Shown: positions 37,273 to 46,399, counted from the first letter of the stretch. The stretch is DNA of 64,000 nucleotides from Methyloprofundus sedimenti (GCF_002072955.1 NZ_LPUF01000001.1:1262896-1326895); one strand, 5' to 3'. The notes: generated by a model not told the origin, from the sequence alone. A program made the numbers and translations.

Positions 37273-37297
37273 GGGAGGTAAAACACGTTTAATTTAG
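37267..37297 (+). pseudogene. Detached 3' end of hsdS
   Basis: Read from the GAATTC on the right of the IS, the codons give NSGGKTRLI then TAG. Type I specificity subunits commonly end LLTGKTRLV/I, so this is the original C-terminus separated from hsdS by the IS30 copy. Confidence 0.75.
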
Positions 37298-37329
37298 CCG
37301 TTTTAAGTAAAAATGCTAGAATTTCACTT

Positions 37330-38474
37330 ATGGCTACTGAATATGCACAGATTAAACCCGAAAATATTCGTTGGGCGCGTGAACGCGCTCAGTTGAGTAT
37401 TGCTGTGCTTGCAAAAAAACTGCATGTAGCAGAAGAAAAATTACTGGATTGGGAAAGTGGCGAACAAAAAATCACCTTTAAGCAAGCTCAAAAATTAGCC
37501 GATCAGTTGCTTATTCCTTTTGCCTATTTGTTTCTAAATCACTTCCATGAAGAGCCATACCTATTCCTGATTTACGCACTCTGGAAAACCAAGGCGTTAA
37601 TGTAGCAAGTATTGAGTTACGCAAAATCATTGCTAATGTTCAGGAGCAACAGCAATGGTATAAGGATTATTGTATTGCTCAAGGCGTTACGCAACACAAT
37701 ATTGGTAAACGGTTTGACTTTGAAAGTCCTGTTGCCGATATTGTTGCAGATATGCGTAGCCAACTTAACATGCAGAAAAGTCAACGCAAAGGAAGCTGGG
37801 AAGACTTTTTAAGATTGCTGATTAAGAAAATAGAGGCGCTCGGTATTTTAGTGATGCGGCAAGGCGATTTAGGCCATCATAGCAAACCTTTATCTGTTGA
37901 TGAGTTTCGTGGTTTTGCCATTTTTGATGAGATAGCCCCTGTTATTTTTATTAATCAGGCTGATGTGCCAAGTGCCCGGCTTTTTACATTAATTCATGAA
38001 CTGGCACATATCTGGATTGGCATGAGTGGCGTTTCTGATGCCGCTGTGCAAACGGATCAAAAAGTAGAGGTTTTGTGTAATGCCATTGCTGCTGAGTTTC
38101 TTGTTCCTGCCGGTGAAATTTTAGGCTTATGGCATGAATACGATAACTGGACTGATAACTTGCCTACGTTAAAATCTCATTTCCATGTTAGTGAATGGGT
38201 ATTAGTACGACGCGCATTAACACTGAAGTTGATTGAGTACACTGAGTATATTCGTTACATCAATAAACTGAAGCAAGATTATATAAATCGCTCTAAACAG
38301 GAGAGTGGCGGTCCCACTTATTATCTCACCAAAAAAAGCCAATTGAGTGAGCGTTTTTCTCGTGCCATTGTCGCGGAAGCATTAAGTGGGCGTGTTTTGT
38401 TACGAGATGCGGGGCATATCTTAAAAATGAAGCCAAATAATATCGTTAAGTTTGCTAAGGAGCTGGGCGTTTGA
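37330..38474 (+). pseudogene. XRE-family HTH / ImmA-IrrE metallopeptidase protein, frameshifted
   Basis: Two frames make one gene of about 380 codons. The first (37330 to about 37557) has an XRE helix-turn-helix (IRWARERAQLSIAVLAKKLHV) and KITFKQAQKLADQLLIPFAYLFL. The second resumes at about 37560 with PIPDLRTLENQGVNVASIEL and carries the zinc protease motif HELAH (37995-38009) with a late glutamate (NAIAAEFLVP). One base is missing around 37558. Such proteins act as repressor and antitoxin partners of PIN-type toxins like the next gene, which overlaps this one by 4 bases. Either decayed or a sequencing error. Confidence 0.85.
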
Positions 38475-38932
38475 AGTATCTTTTAGATTCTAATACTTAT
38501 ATTCAGGCGAAAAATTTTTATTACGATATGACATTTTGCCCTGCCTATTGGCACTGGCTGGATTTACAGTATTCTGAAGGATTTATAGCAAGTATTAAGA
38601 GTGTTTACGATGAATTGGCAGACTATGGTGATGATTTGACTGATTGGGTAAAGGATAGGAAAGATCAATTTGTCTCGATTGCTGATAACGCAACACAAGA
38701 AAAGTATATTGAAATCGTTCAATATGTTTATGATTTAGAAAACAAGAATCCTGTTAAAGTTGGTAACTTTTTAAATAAAGCGGATCCCTGGTTAATCGCC
38801 AAAGCGTGTACTACAGGTGTAGAGTTAGTGACGCATGAAAGGAGAGTGCCTGAAAATAGTAAGGATATAAAAATACCTAATATTTGCGATGTATTTGGTG
38901 TGAGCTATCTTTCAACTTTCCAGTTATTATAA
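38471..38932 (+). CDS. DUF4411 PIN-like toxin candidate
   Basis: A 153-residue protein starting with KYLLDSNTYIQAKNFYY, the DUF4411 pattern. DUF4411 proteins have a PIN-like nuclease fold and are usually encoded directly after XRE-ImmA proteins, as here (start TTG within GTTTGA, four-base overlap). Acidic residues fitting a PIN active site are D6, the DE of VYDELADYGDD, and D in NKADPWLIAKA. It is probably the toxin half of the module. No independent test is available. Confidence 0.8.
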   Translation: MKYLLDSNTYIQAKNFYYDMTFCPAYWHWLDLQYSEGFIASIKSVYDELADYGDDLTDWVKDRKDQFVSIADNATQEKYIEIVQYVYDLENKNPVKVGNFLNKADPWLIAKACTTGVELVTHERRVPENSKDIKIPNICDVFGVSYLSTFQLL

Positions 38933-38985
38933 GAACTTCAAGCTCAGTTTGTATTAAAGGCTGATTAATGTTGTATAGCTGAAAG

Positions 38986-39144
38986 TCATTTTGCCAGTGA
39001 CAGATTCTGAAACTTACTGTTTTTAGATTTTAAGGTGGTTTCGAGTTCTTTGATAGATTGCCCTGTTTCTATTGCGGTAGAACTTGCAACTGCACGAATG
39101 ATGCGATCTATTAGTTGTTTGTCAGCTGAAACTTTTGTTTTCAT
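38986..39144 (-). CDS. Small hypothetical protein (52 aa)
   Basis: Starts MKTKVSADKQLIDRIIRAVA. A short charged helical protein with the feel of an antitoxin or DNA-binding fragment, but not recognised. AGAG lies before the ATG. It is divergent from abiEi and shares the intergenic region with the palindrome at 39232. An upstream in-frame start would extend it by 22 residues and is less likely. Confidence 0.4.
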   Translation of the reverse strand: MKTKVSADKQLIDRIIRAVASSTAIETGQSIKELETTLKSKNSKFQNLSLAK

Positions 39145-39231
39145 AGCAAACTCTAAAAAGAATGAAAGTTGTCTATTATACGCTGGAAAAGCGCTGTCAT
39201 ATACAAACAAATCATATTGCTTATATTGCTA

Positions 39232-39267
39232 TTTTGTCAGAAAAAGACTATTATTTTTCTGACAAAA
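39232..39267. promoter_or_regulatory. Palindrome upstream of abiEi, candidate operator
   Basis: A perfect 14-bp inverted repeat TTTTGTCAGAAAAA / TTTTTCTGACAAAA with an 8-base spacer, ending 16 bases before the abiEi start. AbiEi antitoxins repress their own operon by binding inverted repeats at the promoter, so this is the expected place for an operator. Confidence 0.65.
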
Positions 39268-39283
39268 TTATTTATTTATAATA

Positions 39284-39892
39284 ATGCAAGCCATTGAAGA
39301 TAAAGTTATAAATCGTATTTATGGTAAAGGAAGGGGTTGGGCATTCTTCAAGAATGACTTTGTTGACCTTGGTAGTGCCGATGCCATTGATAAGGCATTA
39401 AGCCGTTTAACTAAAAGCCAGCGCATACGCAGAGTTATGAGGGGTATTTATGATTATCCAAAATACAGTCGTTTGTTAGAGCAACAGTTAAGCCCTGATA
39501 TAGATAAAGTTGCTCAGGCATTGGCCCGTAAATTTGGCTGGACTATACAGGTATCAGGCAATGCAGCATTAAATATACTGGGTTTATCAACACAGGTGCC
39601 AACTCGATATCTTTATCTTTCTGATGGTCAGAGTAAAACTTATCAAGTTGATGGTGTTGAATTGAGCTTTAAGAAAACAGCACTTAAAGACATGGGACTG
39701 AAATTGTCTGAAAGCGCTTTATTGGTACAAGCTTTAAAAACAAGAGGGCAACAAAGTATCAACTTGTCTGAAAAGCAAAAAATATTAGCTTATTTTCCTA
39801 AAGAAAAACATTCAACTATTCTAAAAGATACCCAGTACATGACCAGTTGGGTATATGAACAGATTAAACAGATTTTTGAGGTAAAGGGATGA
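39284..39892 (+). CDS. abiEi: AbiEi-type antitoxin/regulator (DUF6088 family)
   Basis: A 202-residue protein with an N-terminal winged helix (RIYGKGRGWAFFKNDFVDLG ... ALSRLTKSQRIRRVMRGIYDYP) and a C-terminal domain with QVSGNAALNILGLSTQVPTRYLYLSDG. This is the DUF6088/AbiEi pattern of type IV toxin-antitoxin systems in phage defence. As a family the protein represses its operon. It overlaps the toxin gene by 4 bases (ATGA). Confidence 0.88.
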   Translation: MQAIEDKVINRIYGKGRGWAFFKNDFVDLGSADAIDKALSRLTKSQRIRRVMRGIYDYPKYSRLLEQQLSPDIDKVAQALARKFGWTIQVSGNAALNILGLSTQVPTRYLYLSDGQSKTYQVDGVELSFKKTALKDMGLKLSESALLVQALKTRGQQSINLSEKQKILAYFPKEKHSTILKDTQYMTSWVYEQIKQIFEVKG

Positions 39893-40869
39893 AAGGGGTT
39901 GCTGATTTAACTGCTCAGGAGCGTAGTGAGTTATTTAATGAAACGGCTATAAGAAAGGGAATAATACCCGCAGCGGCAGAAAAGGATTTTTGGATATGCT
40001 GGGTGTTGATGAAAATTTATACTCACCCTCGTTTATCAGAGCTATTACGATTTAAAGGTGGTACATCACTTTCTAAATGTTTTGGTGTGATTGAGCGATT
40101 TTCTGAAGATATTGATTTGATATTGGATTGGACTGAATTGACGCGTACAGACCCAACTCAGGAACGTAGTAAAACTCAACAATCTAAAATAAACCTGGAA
40201 ATAAACAGTCAGGCACAGAGTTTTATTAAGCATGAGTTGCTGCCCTTAATTCAAGCGGAAGTGGAAGGTTATTGTCAGGCAGAAATAGATGAGAATGATC
40301 CACATACTATTAATGTTAGTTATCAGCCTTCTTTTTCAACTCATTATTTACGTGATCAAATTCGGTTAGAGATAGGTCCATTGGCAGAAATGGTACCGTT
40401 TGGTCATTATTCGGTAAAGCCTTATGCGGCGGAAGAATTCCCTGTATTGTTTAAACAGCCCTGTGTGGAATTAGATGCCATTAAACCTGAAAGGACATTT
40501 TGGGAAAAAGTAACTATTTTACATGCTGAAGCACATCGCCCAGCTAACAAACCACAACCTTGCCGTTATTCTCGGCATTATTATGATGTTTACAGGATGT
40601 TAGGGACAGAAATTGAACAGGTTGCTTTGGAAAATATTGAGTTATTGGAAGATGTTGTAAAGTTTAAGAAGAGGTTTTATTACAGTGCCTGGGCAAATTA
40701 TGATCTTGCGGTTTTATCAACAATAAGATTAGTTCCAGAAGATAAAGTTATGGCGAGCCTGAAAGCTGATTATGCAGACATGCGAGAGATGATCTTTGGC
40801 GATTATCCTTCGTTGGAAGTTATTATGACGGCAATCAGCGTATTTGAAACACGTTTAAATCAGTTGTAA
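39889..40869 (+). CDS. abiEii: AbiEii/AbiGii-family nucleotidyltransferase toxin
   Basis: A 326-residue nucleotidyltransferase-fold toxin. The core motif GGTSLSK (57-63) with SEDIDL (72-77) gives the G-S and D-x-D metal/nucleotide site. The family signature KPERTFWEKVTILHAEAHRP and the RYSRHYYDVYRM helix follow. Related toxins add nucleotides to tRNA 3' ends and stop growth during phage infection. Complete and in an overlapping operon with abiEi. Confidence 0.92.
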   Translation: MKGVADLTAQERSELFNETAIRKGIIPAAAEKDFWICWVLMKIYTHPRLSELLRFKGGTSLSKCFGVIERFSEDIDLILDWTELTRTDPTQERSKTQQSKINLEINSQAQSFIKHELLPLIQAEVEGYCQAEIDENDPHTINVSYQPSFSTHYLRDQIRLEIGPLAEMVPFGHYSVKPYAAEEFPVLFKQPCVELDAIKPERTFWEKVTILHAEAHRPANKPQPCRYSRHYYDVYRMLGTEIEQVALENIELLEDVVKFKKRFYYSAWANYDLAVLSTIRLVPEDKVMASLKADYADMREMIFGDYPSLEVIMTAISVFETRLNQL

Positions 40870-40957
40870 TACGAATAAATATTGAAATGTTTAATGGATT
40901 TTTGATTTTTTAGGGGATTTACCATGCTGTTAATATCTTTATTGAAAGGTCGCTAAT

Positions 40958-43900
40958 ATGAGTGATGTCGGCCAGCGTGAACGCATAACCCAGAATCGAG
41001 TTGTTAGACTGTTTCAGGATGACTTAGGATATGATTATCTTGGTGATTGGAAGGATCGAGAAAATAACCGCAATGTAGAGCCTGAATTATTGACAGCTTG
41101 GTTGCGTAAGCAAGGCGTGAACGATGCTTTAATTGGTAAGGCGCTACGCCAACTGGATACTGAATCTGCCTTAGGTGAAGGTAAAAAACTTTATTATGCT
41201 AATAAAGAGGTGTATCGCTTATTGCGTTATGGCATAAAAGATAAACAAGGGGCGGGATTACAAAATGAAACTATCTGGTTAATTGACTGGAAACACCCTG
41301 AAAATAACGATTTTGCCATTGCAGAAGAAGTTTCTGTTAAAGGTGAAAATAAAAAACGCCCTGATATTGTTCTGTATGTAAATGGTATTGCCTTAGGAGT
41401 CATCGAGCTTAAGCGTTCCAGTGTTTCCATCGGTGAAGGCATTAGGCAAAACCTTGATAATCAGAATAAGGGTTTTATCCGTAACTTTTTCACGACTATG
41501 CAGTTGGTCATGGCTGGCAATGATACTCAGGGTATTCGCTATGGCACGATTGAAACACCCGAAAAATATTATCTTACCTGGAAAGAAGACGTAGAAAATC
41601 GTTACGATAATCCGCTTGATTTTGATATTAGCCGACTGTGTAATAAATCGCGATTCTTAGAAATTATTCATGATTTTATTGTTTTTGATGCGGGAGTAAA
41701 AAAGACCTGCCGCCATAATCAATATTTTGGAGTACAGGCAGCCCAACAGCATGTATTTAATCGGGAGGGTGGAATTATCTGGCATACGCAAGGATCAGGT
41801 AAAAGCTTAACGATGGTATGGCTGGCAAAGTGGATACGCGAAAATGTCAGTGATGGACGGGTATTAATTATTACGGATCGATCCGAGCTTGATGAACAAA
41901 TAGAAAAAGTGTTTAAAGGCGTGGATGAAGCTATTTATCGGACTGAAAGTGGTGCTGATTTGCTGGCGACACTGAATGAAAACGATGAATGGCTGATGTG
42001 TTCCTTAGTGCATAAATTTGGTCGCCAGGGAGAGAGTGACGAAGATGATAATGAATCAACCAGGTCATTTATTGAGGAGTTAAAGGCAAAGCTACCTACA
42101 AATTTTAAGCCAAAAGGTGAATTGTTTGTATTTGTCGATGAATGCCATCGAACCCAGTCAGGTAAGCTGCATGAGGCAATGAAAGCCATATTGCCAAACG
42201 CTTTGTTTATTGGTTACACAGGTACGCCGCTGCTAAAGAAAGACAAAAAGAAATCGATAGAAGTCTTTGGTGGGTATATCCATACCTATAAGTTTAATGA
42301 AGCAGTCAAGGATGGTGTGGTTCTTGACTTGCGGTATGAAGCGCGCGATATAGATCAGAACCTAACCTCTGAGAAGAAAGTAGATGAGTGGTTTGAGGCT
42401 AAAACACGCGGTCTGTCTAATCTTGCGAAGATTCAGCTTAAGCAGAAATGGGGCACGATGCAAAAAGTGCTTTCGAGTAAATCGCGTTTAGAGCAGATTG
42501 TTAGTGATATTTTATTGGATATGGAAATTAGACCTCGATTAATGGATGGTCGAGGCAATGCAATGCTGGTTTGCACCAGTATTTATCAGGCCTGTAAAGT
42601 GTACGAGATGTTTTGTCACTCAGGTTTGGCAGGCAAATGTGCGATTGTCACCAGTTATAAGCCGTCTGCTGTGGATATTAAAGGTGAGGAGACGGGTGAA
42701 GGCCTTACTGAAAAATTACACCAATACGCGATATATCGGAAAATGTTGGCTGATTATTTTGAACAGCCAGAAGATAAAGCCGTTAACCTCATTGAGAAAT
42801 TTGAAAAAGAAGTAAAACAAAAATTTATTGATGAACCAGGACAAATGCGCTTGCTTATCGTAGTCGATAAATTGTTAACAGGATTTGATGCGCCATCAGC
42901 GACTTATTTATATATCGACAAACAGATGCAAGACCATAGCCTGTTTCAGGCCATTTGTCGTGTCAATCGCCTGGATGGGAATGATAAAGAGTACGGTTAT
43001 ATTATTGATTATAAAGACCTGTTTAATCAATTAAAAAACACGATTGATGACTATACGACGGGGGCATTAGACGGTTACGATGCGGATGATGTTGCGGGTT
43101 TATTGACGGATCGATTGGAAAAAGCGAAAGAAAAACTAGATCAAGCATTAGAAACGGTTAAAGCCTTATGTGAATCGGTCATGGAGCCGCGAGGTACTGC
43201 TGATTATTTGTATTATTTTTGTGCAAAAGATGTATCTGATAAAAATGCATTAGCGAACAATGAACCCTTGCGTATAACGCTGTATCAGACTGTTTCAGCA
43301 TTAATTAGAGCCTATGGGAACGTAGCGAATGAAATGATTGACGCAGGGTATTCTGAAGCAGAATGTATTGCAATTAAAAATGACGTTGTTCATTTTGAAA
43401 AAGTGCGTGATGAAGTAAAGCTGGCAAGTGGTGATTTATTGGATATGAAGCGGTATGAGCCAGCAATGCGTCATTTGCTCGATATGTATATTCGCGCTGA
43501 AGAAAGTACCCCGCTGATTGATTTTGACGAAATGGGCTTGATTGAATTAATTGTTGAAAAAGGCGATGCGGCACTTGATGCATTACCTGATAGCATTAAG
43601 AAAAATCCTGAGTCGATGGCAGAAACCATTGAAAACAATATGCGTAAAACCATTATTGATGAGAACCCAGTTAACCCAAAATATTATGAAAGAATGTCTG
43701 AGTTACTGGATGCTTTGATTTTAGAACGTCGCAAACAGGCTATTACTTATAAGGAGTATCTGGAGAAAATTAAGGCGCTTGCAAAGCAAGTTATTAAACC
43801 AGAAAGTGTGTGTCCTACTGCATACCCTCAAGTTATTGATTCGTCGGCAAAGCGAGCGTTGTACGATAACCTGGATAAAAACGAAGTGCTTGCTGTAAAA

Positions 43901-44059
43901 ATTGATACCGCTATCCGTTATACCAAAAAAGAAGATTGGGTTGGTGACCGCATTAAAGAGCTTGAGGTGGCTAATGCTATTCGCAATGAATCCGCAGGAT
44001 ATGATGTTGATATAGCCTCGGTAATGGAGTTAGCAAAGAATCAACGAGAGTATAAATAG
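40958..44059 (+). CDS. hsdR: Type I restriction enzyme R subunit HsdR
   Basis: A 1033-residue motor/nuclease subunit. The N-terminal PD-(D/E)xK nuclease has D136 (RPDIVLY) and E150-x-K152 (VIELKR). The helicase has Walker A GSGKS (279-283), the DEAD-like box DECH (394-397) and TGTPLL. Later motifs are LLIVVDKLLTGFDAP and FQAICRVNRLDG. The C-terminal helical part joins the methyltransferase core. It is separated from hsdM-hsdS by about 4.8 kb of IS and toxin-antitoxin genes. A methyltransferase that is off with HsdR still encoded is harmless only because HsdR needs HsdM and HsdS to cut. Confidence 0.96.
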   Translation: MSDVGQRERITQNRVVRLFQDDLGYDYLGDWKDRENNRNVEPELLTAWLRKQGVNDALIGKALRQLDTESALGEGKKLYYANKEVYRLLRYGIKDKQGAGLQNETIWLIDWKHPENNDFAIAEEVSVKGENKKRPDIVLYVNGIALGVIELKRSSVSIGEGIRQNLDNQNKGFIRNFFTTMQLVMAGNDTQGIRYGTIETPEKYYLTWKEDVENRYDNPLDFDISRLCNKSRFLEIIHDFIVFDAGVKKTCRHNQYFGVQAAQQHVFNREGGIIWHTQGSGKSLTMVWLAKWIRENVSDGRVLIITDRSELDEQIEKVFKGVDEAIYRTESGADLLATLNENDEWLMCSLVHKFGRQGESDEDDNESTRSFIEELKAKLPTNFKPKGELFVFVDECHRTQSGKLHEAMKAILPNALFIGYTGTPLLKKDKKKSIEVFGGYIHTYKFNEAVKDGVVLDLRYEARDIDQNLTSEKKVDEWFEAKTRGLSNLAKIQLKQKWGTMQKVLSSKSRLEQIVSDILLDMEIRPRLMDGRGNAMLVCTSIYQACKVYEMFCHSGLAGKCAIVTSYKPSAVDIKGEETGEGLTEKLHQYAIYRKMLADYFEQPEDKAVNLIEKFEKEVKQKFIDEPGQMRLLIVVDKLLTGFDAPSATYLYIDKQMQDHSLFQAICRVNRLDGNDKEYGYIIDYKDLFNQLKNTIDDYTTGALDGYDADDVAGLLTDRLEKAKEKLDQALETVKALCESVMEPRGTADYLYYFCAKDVSDKNALANNEPLRITLYQTVSALIRAYGNVANEMIDAGYSEAECIAIKNDVVHFEKVRDEVKLASGDLLDMKRYEPAMRHLLDMYIRAEESTPLIDFDEMGLIELIVEKGDAALDALPDSIKKNPESMAETIENNMRKTIIDENPVNPKYYERMSELLDALILERRKQAITYKEYLEKIKALAKQVIKPESVCPTAYPQVIDSSAKRALYDNLDKNEVLAVKIDTAIRYTKKEDWVGDRIKELEVANAIRNESAGYDVDIASVMELAKNQREYK

Positions 44060-44060
44060 C

Positions 44061-44810
44061 TTGGCAATTATTACAAAAAATACTGGCCAAGAAAAAGCGC
44101 AGATAGTTGTGCTTGGCATGACTGTTGACGTGGTTCGCAAAGATATTAAAAACCTTCACCTGGGGGTTTATCCACCCGAAGGGCATGTGCGCGTTGCTGT
44201 GCCTTGGCATGTAACTGATGAAAGGGTGAGATTGGCGGTTATTTCCAAGTTAGCCTGGATTAGAAAGCAGCAAGCTGATTTTAAACAACAGCCCCGCCAA
44301 TCTGAGCGTGAAATGGTAACGGGTGAAAGTCACTATTTCATGGGTAAGCGATATTTGTTAGAAGTGATTGAGCGCACTGGAAAACACCTGCTTGAGCTGA
44401 ATGGTAATCATAAATTCTTGCTTTATGTAAAACCTAATACGAGTATTGAAAATCGGCAGTTAGTTTTGAATGAGTGGTATCGAGAGCAGCTAAAAGAGCG
44501 TATTCCTGATTTATTAAGTCACTGGCAAGAAAAAATTGGGGTTGTCAGTCACGATTGGGGGGTTAAACAAATGAAAACTAAATGGGGCAGTTGTAACATT
44601 GCCGCCAAACGCATTTGGTTGAATCTGGAATTAGCTAAAAAGCCGCCCGAATGCCTGGAATATATTTTGGTTCACGAATTGGTTCATTTGTTAGAGCGAC
44701 ACCATAATGATCGCTTTAGGGCGCATATGGATCATTTTATGCCAAACTGGAGGCTCTATCGTGATATGTTGAACTCTTCTCCTTTGGGGCATGAGGCCTG
44801 GAAATATTAA
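44061..44810 (+). CDS. YgjP-like (DUF45) zinc metallopeptidase
   Basis: A 249-residue predicted zinc protease with HELVH (205-209) plus a downstream HH (214-215) as third ligand, and the family's KWGSCN (174-179). The TTG start lies one base after the hsdR stop, so it belongs to the restriction operon. YgjP-type genes are often attached to type I systems; a role in controlling HsdR turnover is plausible but unproven. Confidence 0.9.
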   Translation: MAIITKNTGQEKAQIVVLGMTVDVVRKDIKNLHLGVYPPEGHVRVAVPWHVTDERVRLAVISKLAWIRKQQADFKQQPRQSEREMVTGESHYFMGKRYLLEVIERTGKHLLELNGNHKFLLYVKPNTSIENRQLVLNEWYREQLKERIPDLLSHWQEKIGVVSHDWGVKQMKTKWGSCNIAAKRIWLNLELAKKPPECLEYILVHELVHLLERHHNDRFRAHMDHFMPNWRLYRDMLNSSPLGHEAWKY

Positions 44811-45238
44811 GGAATCAGAATTCAATAATACCCGAGAGCACTGCCAGTCCTTGAGAACTCTCAGTGCTTTGGCTTCCAGAGATTTCGTATTGTATTAAAT
44901 CCGCACTTTTACGTTTAGGTTTTATCAGATATGTTTAGGCCGCGCGCAATCAATAACCTACCTCATATTGCGCAGGATTTTTGTTTGTCTTCAAGGCGTA
45001 GAAATAGGCACATAGCTGGCTACGTAACTATTTCTACAACGCAGAAGACGGACAAAAAGACTAACAAGATGGGTGGGGTATTTGTTGCGAGTTGCCTTAG
45101 TTGTTGTTTTGATTATTGCTAATACTACGGCACTTTAAATCATGTGCTTTGGTTTTATACGCTGATGGATTGTCCATCAGTATATTCTTATGATCAGTAT
45201 TTTGGACATTACTGGACAGCTCCCTCGTATATTAAAAA
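44811..45238. other. Intergenic region with hairpins at the right edge of the island
   Basis: No gene is supported. AGCACTG (44837) / CAGTGCT (44862) followed by TTT may end the hsdR operon. GCGCAAT (44944) / ATTGCGC (44967) is a further short stem. The palindromic repeat at 44978-45058 fills the middle. Apparent ORFs here run through the repeat and are not credible. Confidence 0.5.
44978..45058. repeat. Second copy of the 53-base palindromic core element
   Basis: Outer arms TTTTTGTTTGTCTTC / GAAGACGGACAAAAA (13 of 15 paired) enclose a 53-base core (44992-45044) equal in length to that at 27003-27055 and identical at 42 of 53 positions. The inner stem is TAGAAATA / TATTTCTA here and CTGAAACA / TGTTTCAG in the other copy: the bases differ but the pairing is kept. 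Confidence 0.75.
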
Positions 45239-45877
45239 TCAGGCAAATAACATATTACGCATTCGCTGAAAAACAGTAGGTTTTAACAGCTTTTTTATAT
45301 GCAGCGTATCACCCGCATCAGGCGCAATTCCCTGTAACTTATCAAATAACTCTTCAGCCTGTTCCATTTGCTGTTTTTGAATATAATATTCGCAAATAAC
45401 AGACGTCAAGCCGGTGTATTCGGTAATATGAAATTGATTTCTTTTCGGGTAAAGTGTTTTTAATTCGAAATGACTGGCAAAAATTTTGGGGATTTCATCG
45501 GGATTATTTTCAGCTAAACATAAGCGTGCATAATTACACCGTGCAAATATATTTTTTGGGTTTTTCTGATAATTCTCGGCGATAATCTGTTTTTGTTTGT
45601 TTGGATCTACGCGCCCGTAAGCGATGGCCAGGCAGCTATAAATTAAGGGCAGAGGGTAGTTTTTTTTTAACTCCAACAGTCTCGGAATCGCTTCAGCGCC
45701 ATTAATAGCCGCTATTTCTGAGAGGCTGTTAAATTCATCTTGAATTTCTTGTGGGAGATTACGAAAGCGTTGATCTAAAATAGGCGCAGCGGTTAGTTCA
45801 TATGACTCTTCATTGACTTTATTGTGGCTAGCGATGTTTGCTGCTGCTCTGCTGGCAGTTCTGGTTCTTTTTGACAT
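45239..45877 (-). CDS. TPR-like hypothetical protein
   Basis: A 212-residue soluble protein with a basic N-terminus (MSKRTRTASRAAANIASHNK). Helical repeats resembling tetratricopeptide units follow: LPLIYSCLAIAYGRV ..., NPKNIFARCNYARLCLAENN ..., TSVICEYYIQKQQMEQAEEL. No catalytic motif is visible. A protein-interaction role is likely. The specific family is not recognised. Confidence 0.65.
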   Translation of the reverse strand: MSKRTRTASRAAANIASHNKVNEESYELTAAPILDQRFRNLPQEIQDEFNSLSEIAAINGAEAIPRLLELKKNYPLPLIYSCLAIAYGRVDPNKQKQIIAENYQKNPKNIFARCNYARLCLAENNPDEIPKIFASHFELKTLYPKRNQFHITEYTGLTSVICEYYIQKQQMEQAEELFDKLQGIAPDAGDTLHIKKLLKPTVFQRMRNMLFA

Positions 45878-45927
45878 ACGGATTGTTTTTTAAGGTGTAT
45901 AGCTCTATAAATAATTGTAGAGTGATT

Positions 45928-46119
45928 TTACTCGAACAGGTCGATATCAGGTTTTAAATTAGGCCATTTGCTGAAAGCAAAGAACCATATCATAACAATA
46001 TTCAAGATGGGGATTAACAGGCATAAAACAAAATATTTCGGATAGCCTGCTTTTTCCAGAATTTTACTGCCTAGCCATAAAGTAAACAGCATAAACAAGA
46101 AAATTAACAAATATTCCAT
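45928..46119 (-). CDS. Small membrane protein, KAGY...WPNLK type (second of tandem pair)
   Basis: A 63-residue protein with two membrane helices around an EKAGYPKY turn, ending AFSKWPNLKPDIDLF. The KAGY and WPNLK positions match the upstream neighbour, so the two are tandem paralogues. Its ATG overlaps the neighbour's stop (TAATG), so translation is coupled. Function unknown. Confidence 0.65.
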   Translation of the reverse strand: MEYLLIFLFMLFTLWLGSKILEKAGYPKYFVLCLLIPILNIVMIWFFAFSKWPNLKPDIDLFE

Positions 46120-46319
46120 TACTCTTGCTCCTCAATTTTTAAGTTAGGCCAGGGAAGTAAAGCGAGCTGCAAAAATATTAAAAGTAGCCCAAGGCCTGGC
46201 AAAAAAACTAACAGGCCCCAGGCAGGATGGTAGCCTGCTTTTTTATAGATTAAGCACACCGGAACAAGTATCATTAGGCCAACTATTACCAGACGTCCGA
46301 ATTCGGGAAAGATAAACAT
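46119..46319 (-). CDS. Small membrane protein, KAGY...WPNLK type (first of tandem pair)
   Basis: A 66-residue protein with two hydrophobic helices around KKAGYHPAW and the ending LLPWPNLKIEEQE. It aligns over most of its length with the 63-residue product of the next gene. The pair may form a heteromeric small membrane complex, which is inference only. Not recognised. Confidence 0.65.
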   Translation of the reverse strand: MFIFPEFGRLVIVGLMILVPVCLIYKKAGYHPAWGLLVFLPGLGLLLIFLQLALLPWPNLKIEEQE

Positions 46320-46399
46320 TGATTACTCCGCTAAATAATTTCAGTATAAGGCTAGCAATAGCAAGGCTAATGATGCCAGGTATCAACTGCTTGCATTGC

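Noticed and set aside
44931-45122. 63-codon ORF running through the palindromic repeat
   Set aside because: Its sequence is mostly repeat DNA read in frame and has no ribosome-binding site.
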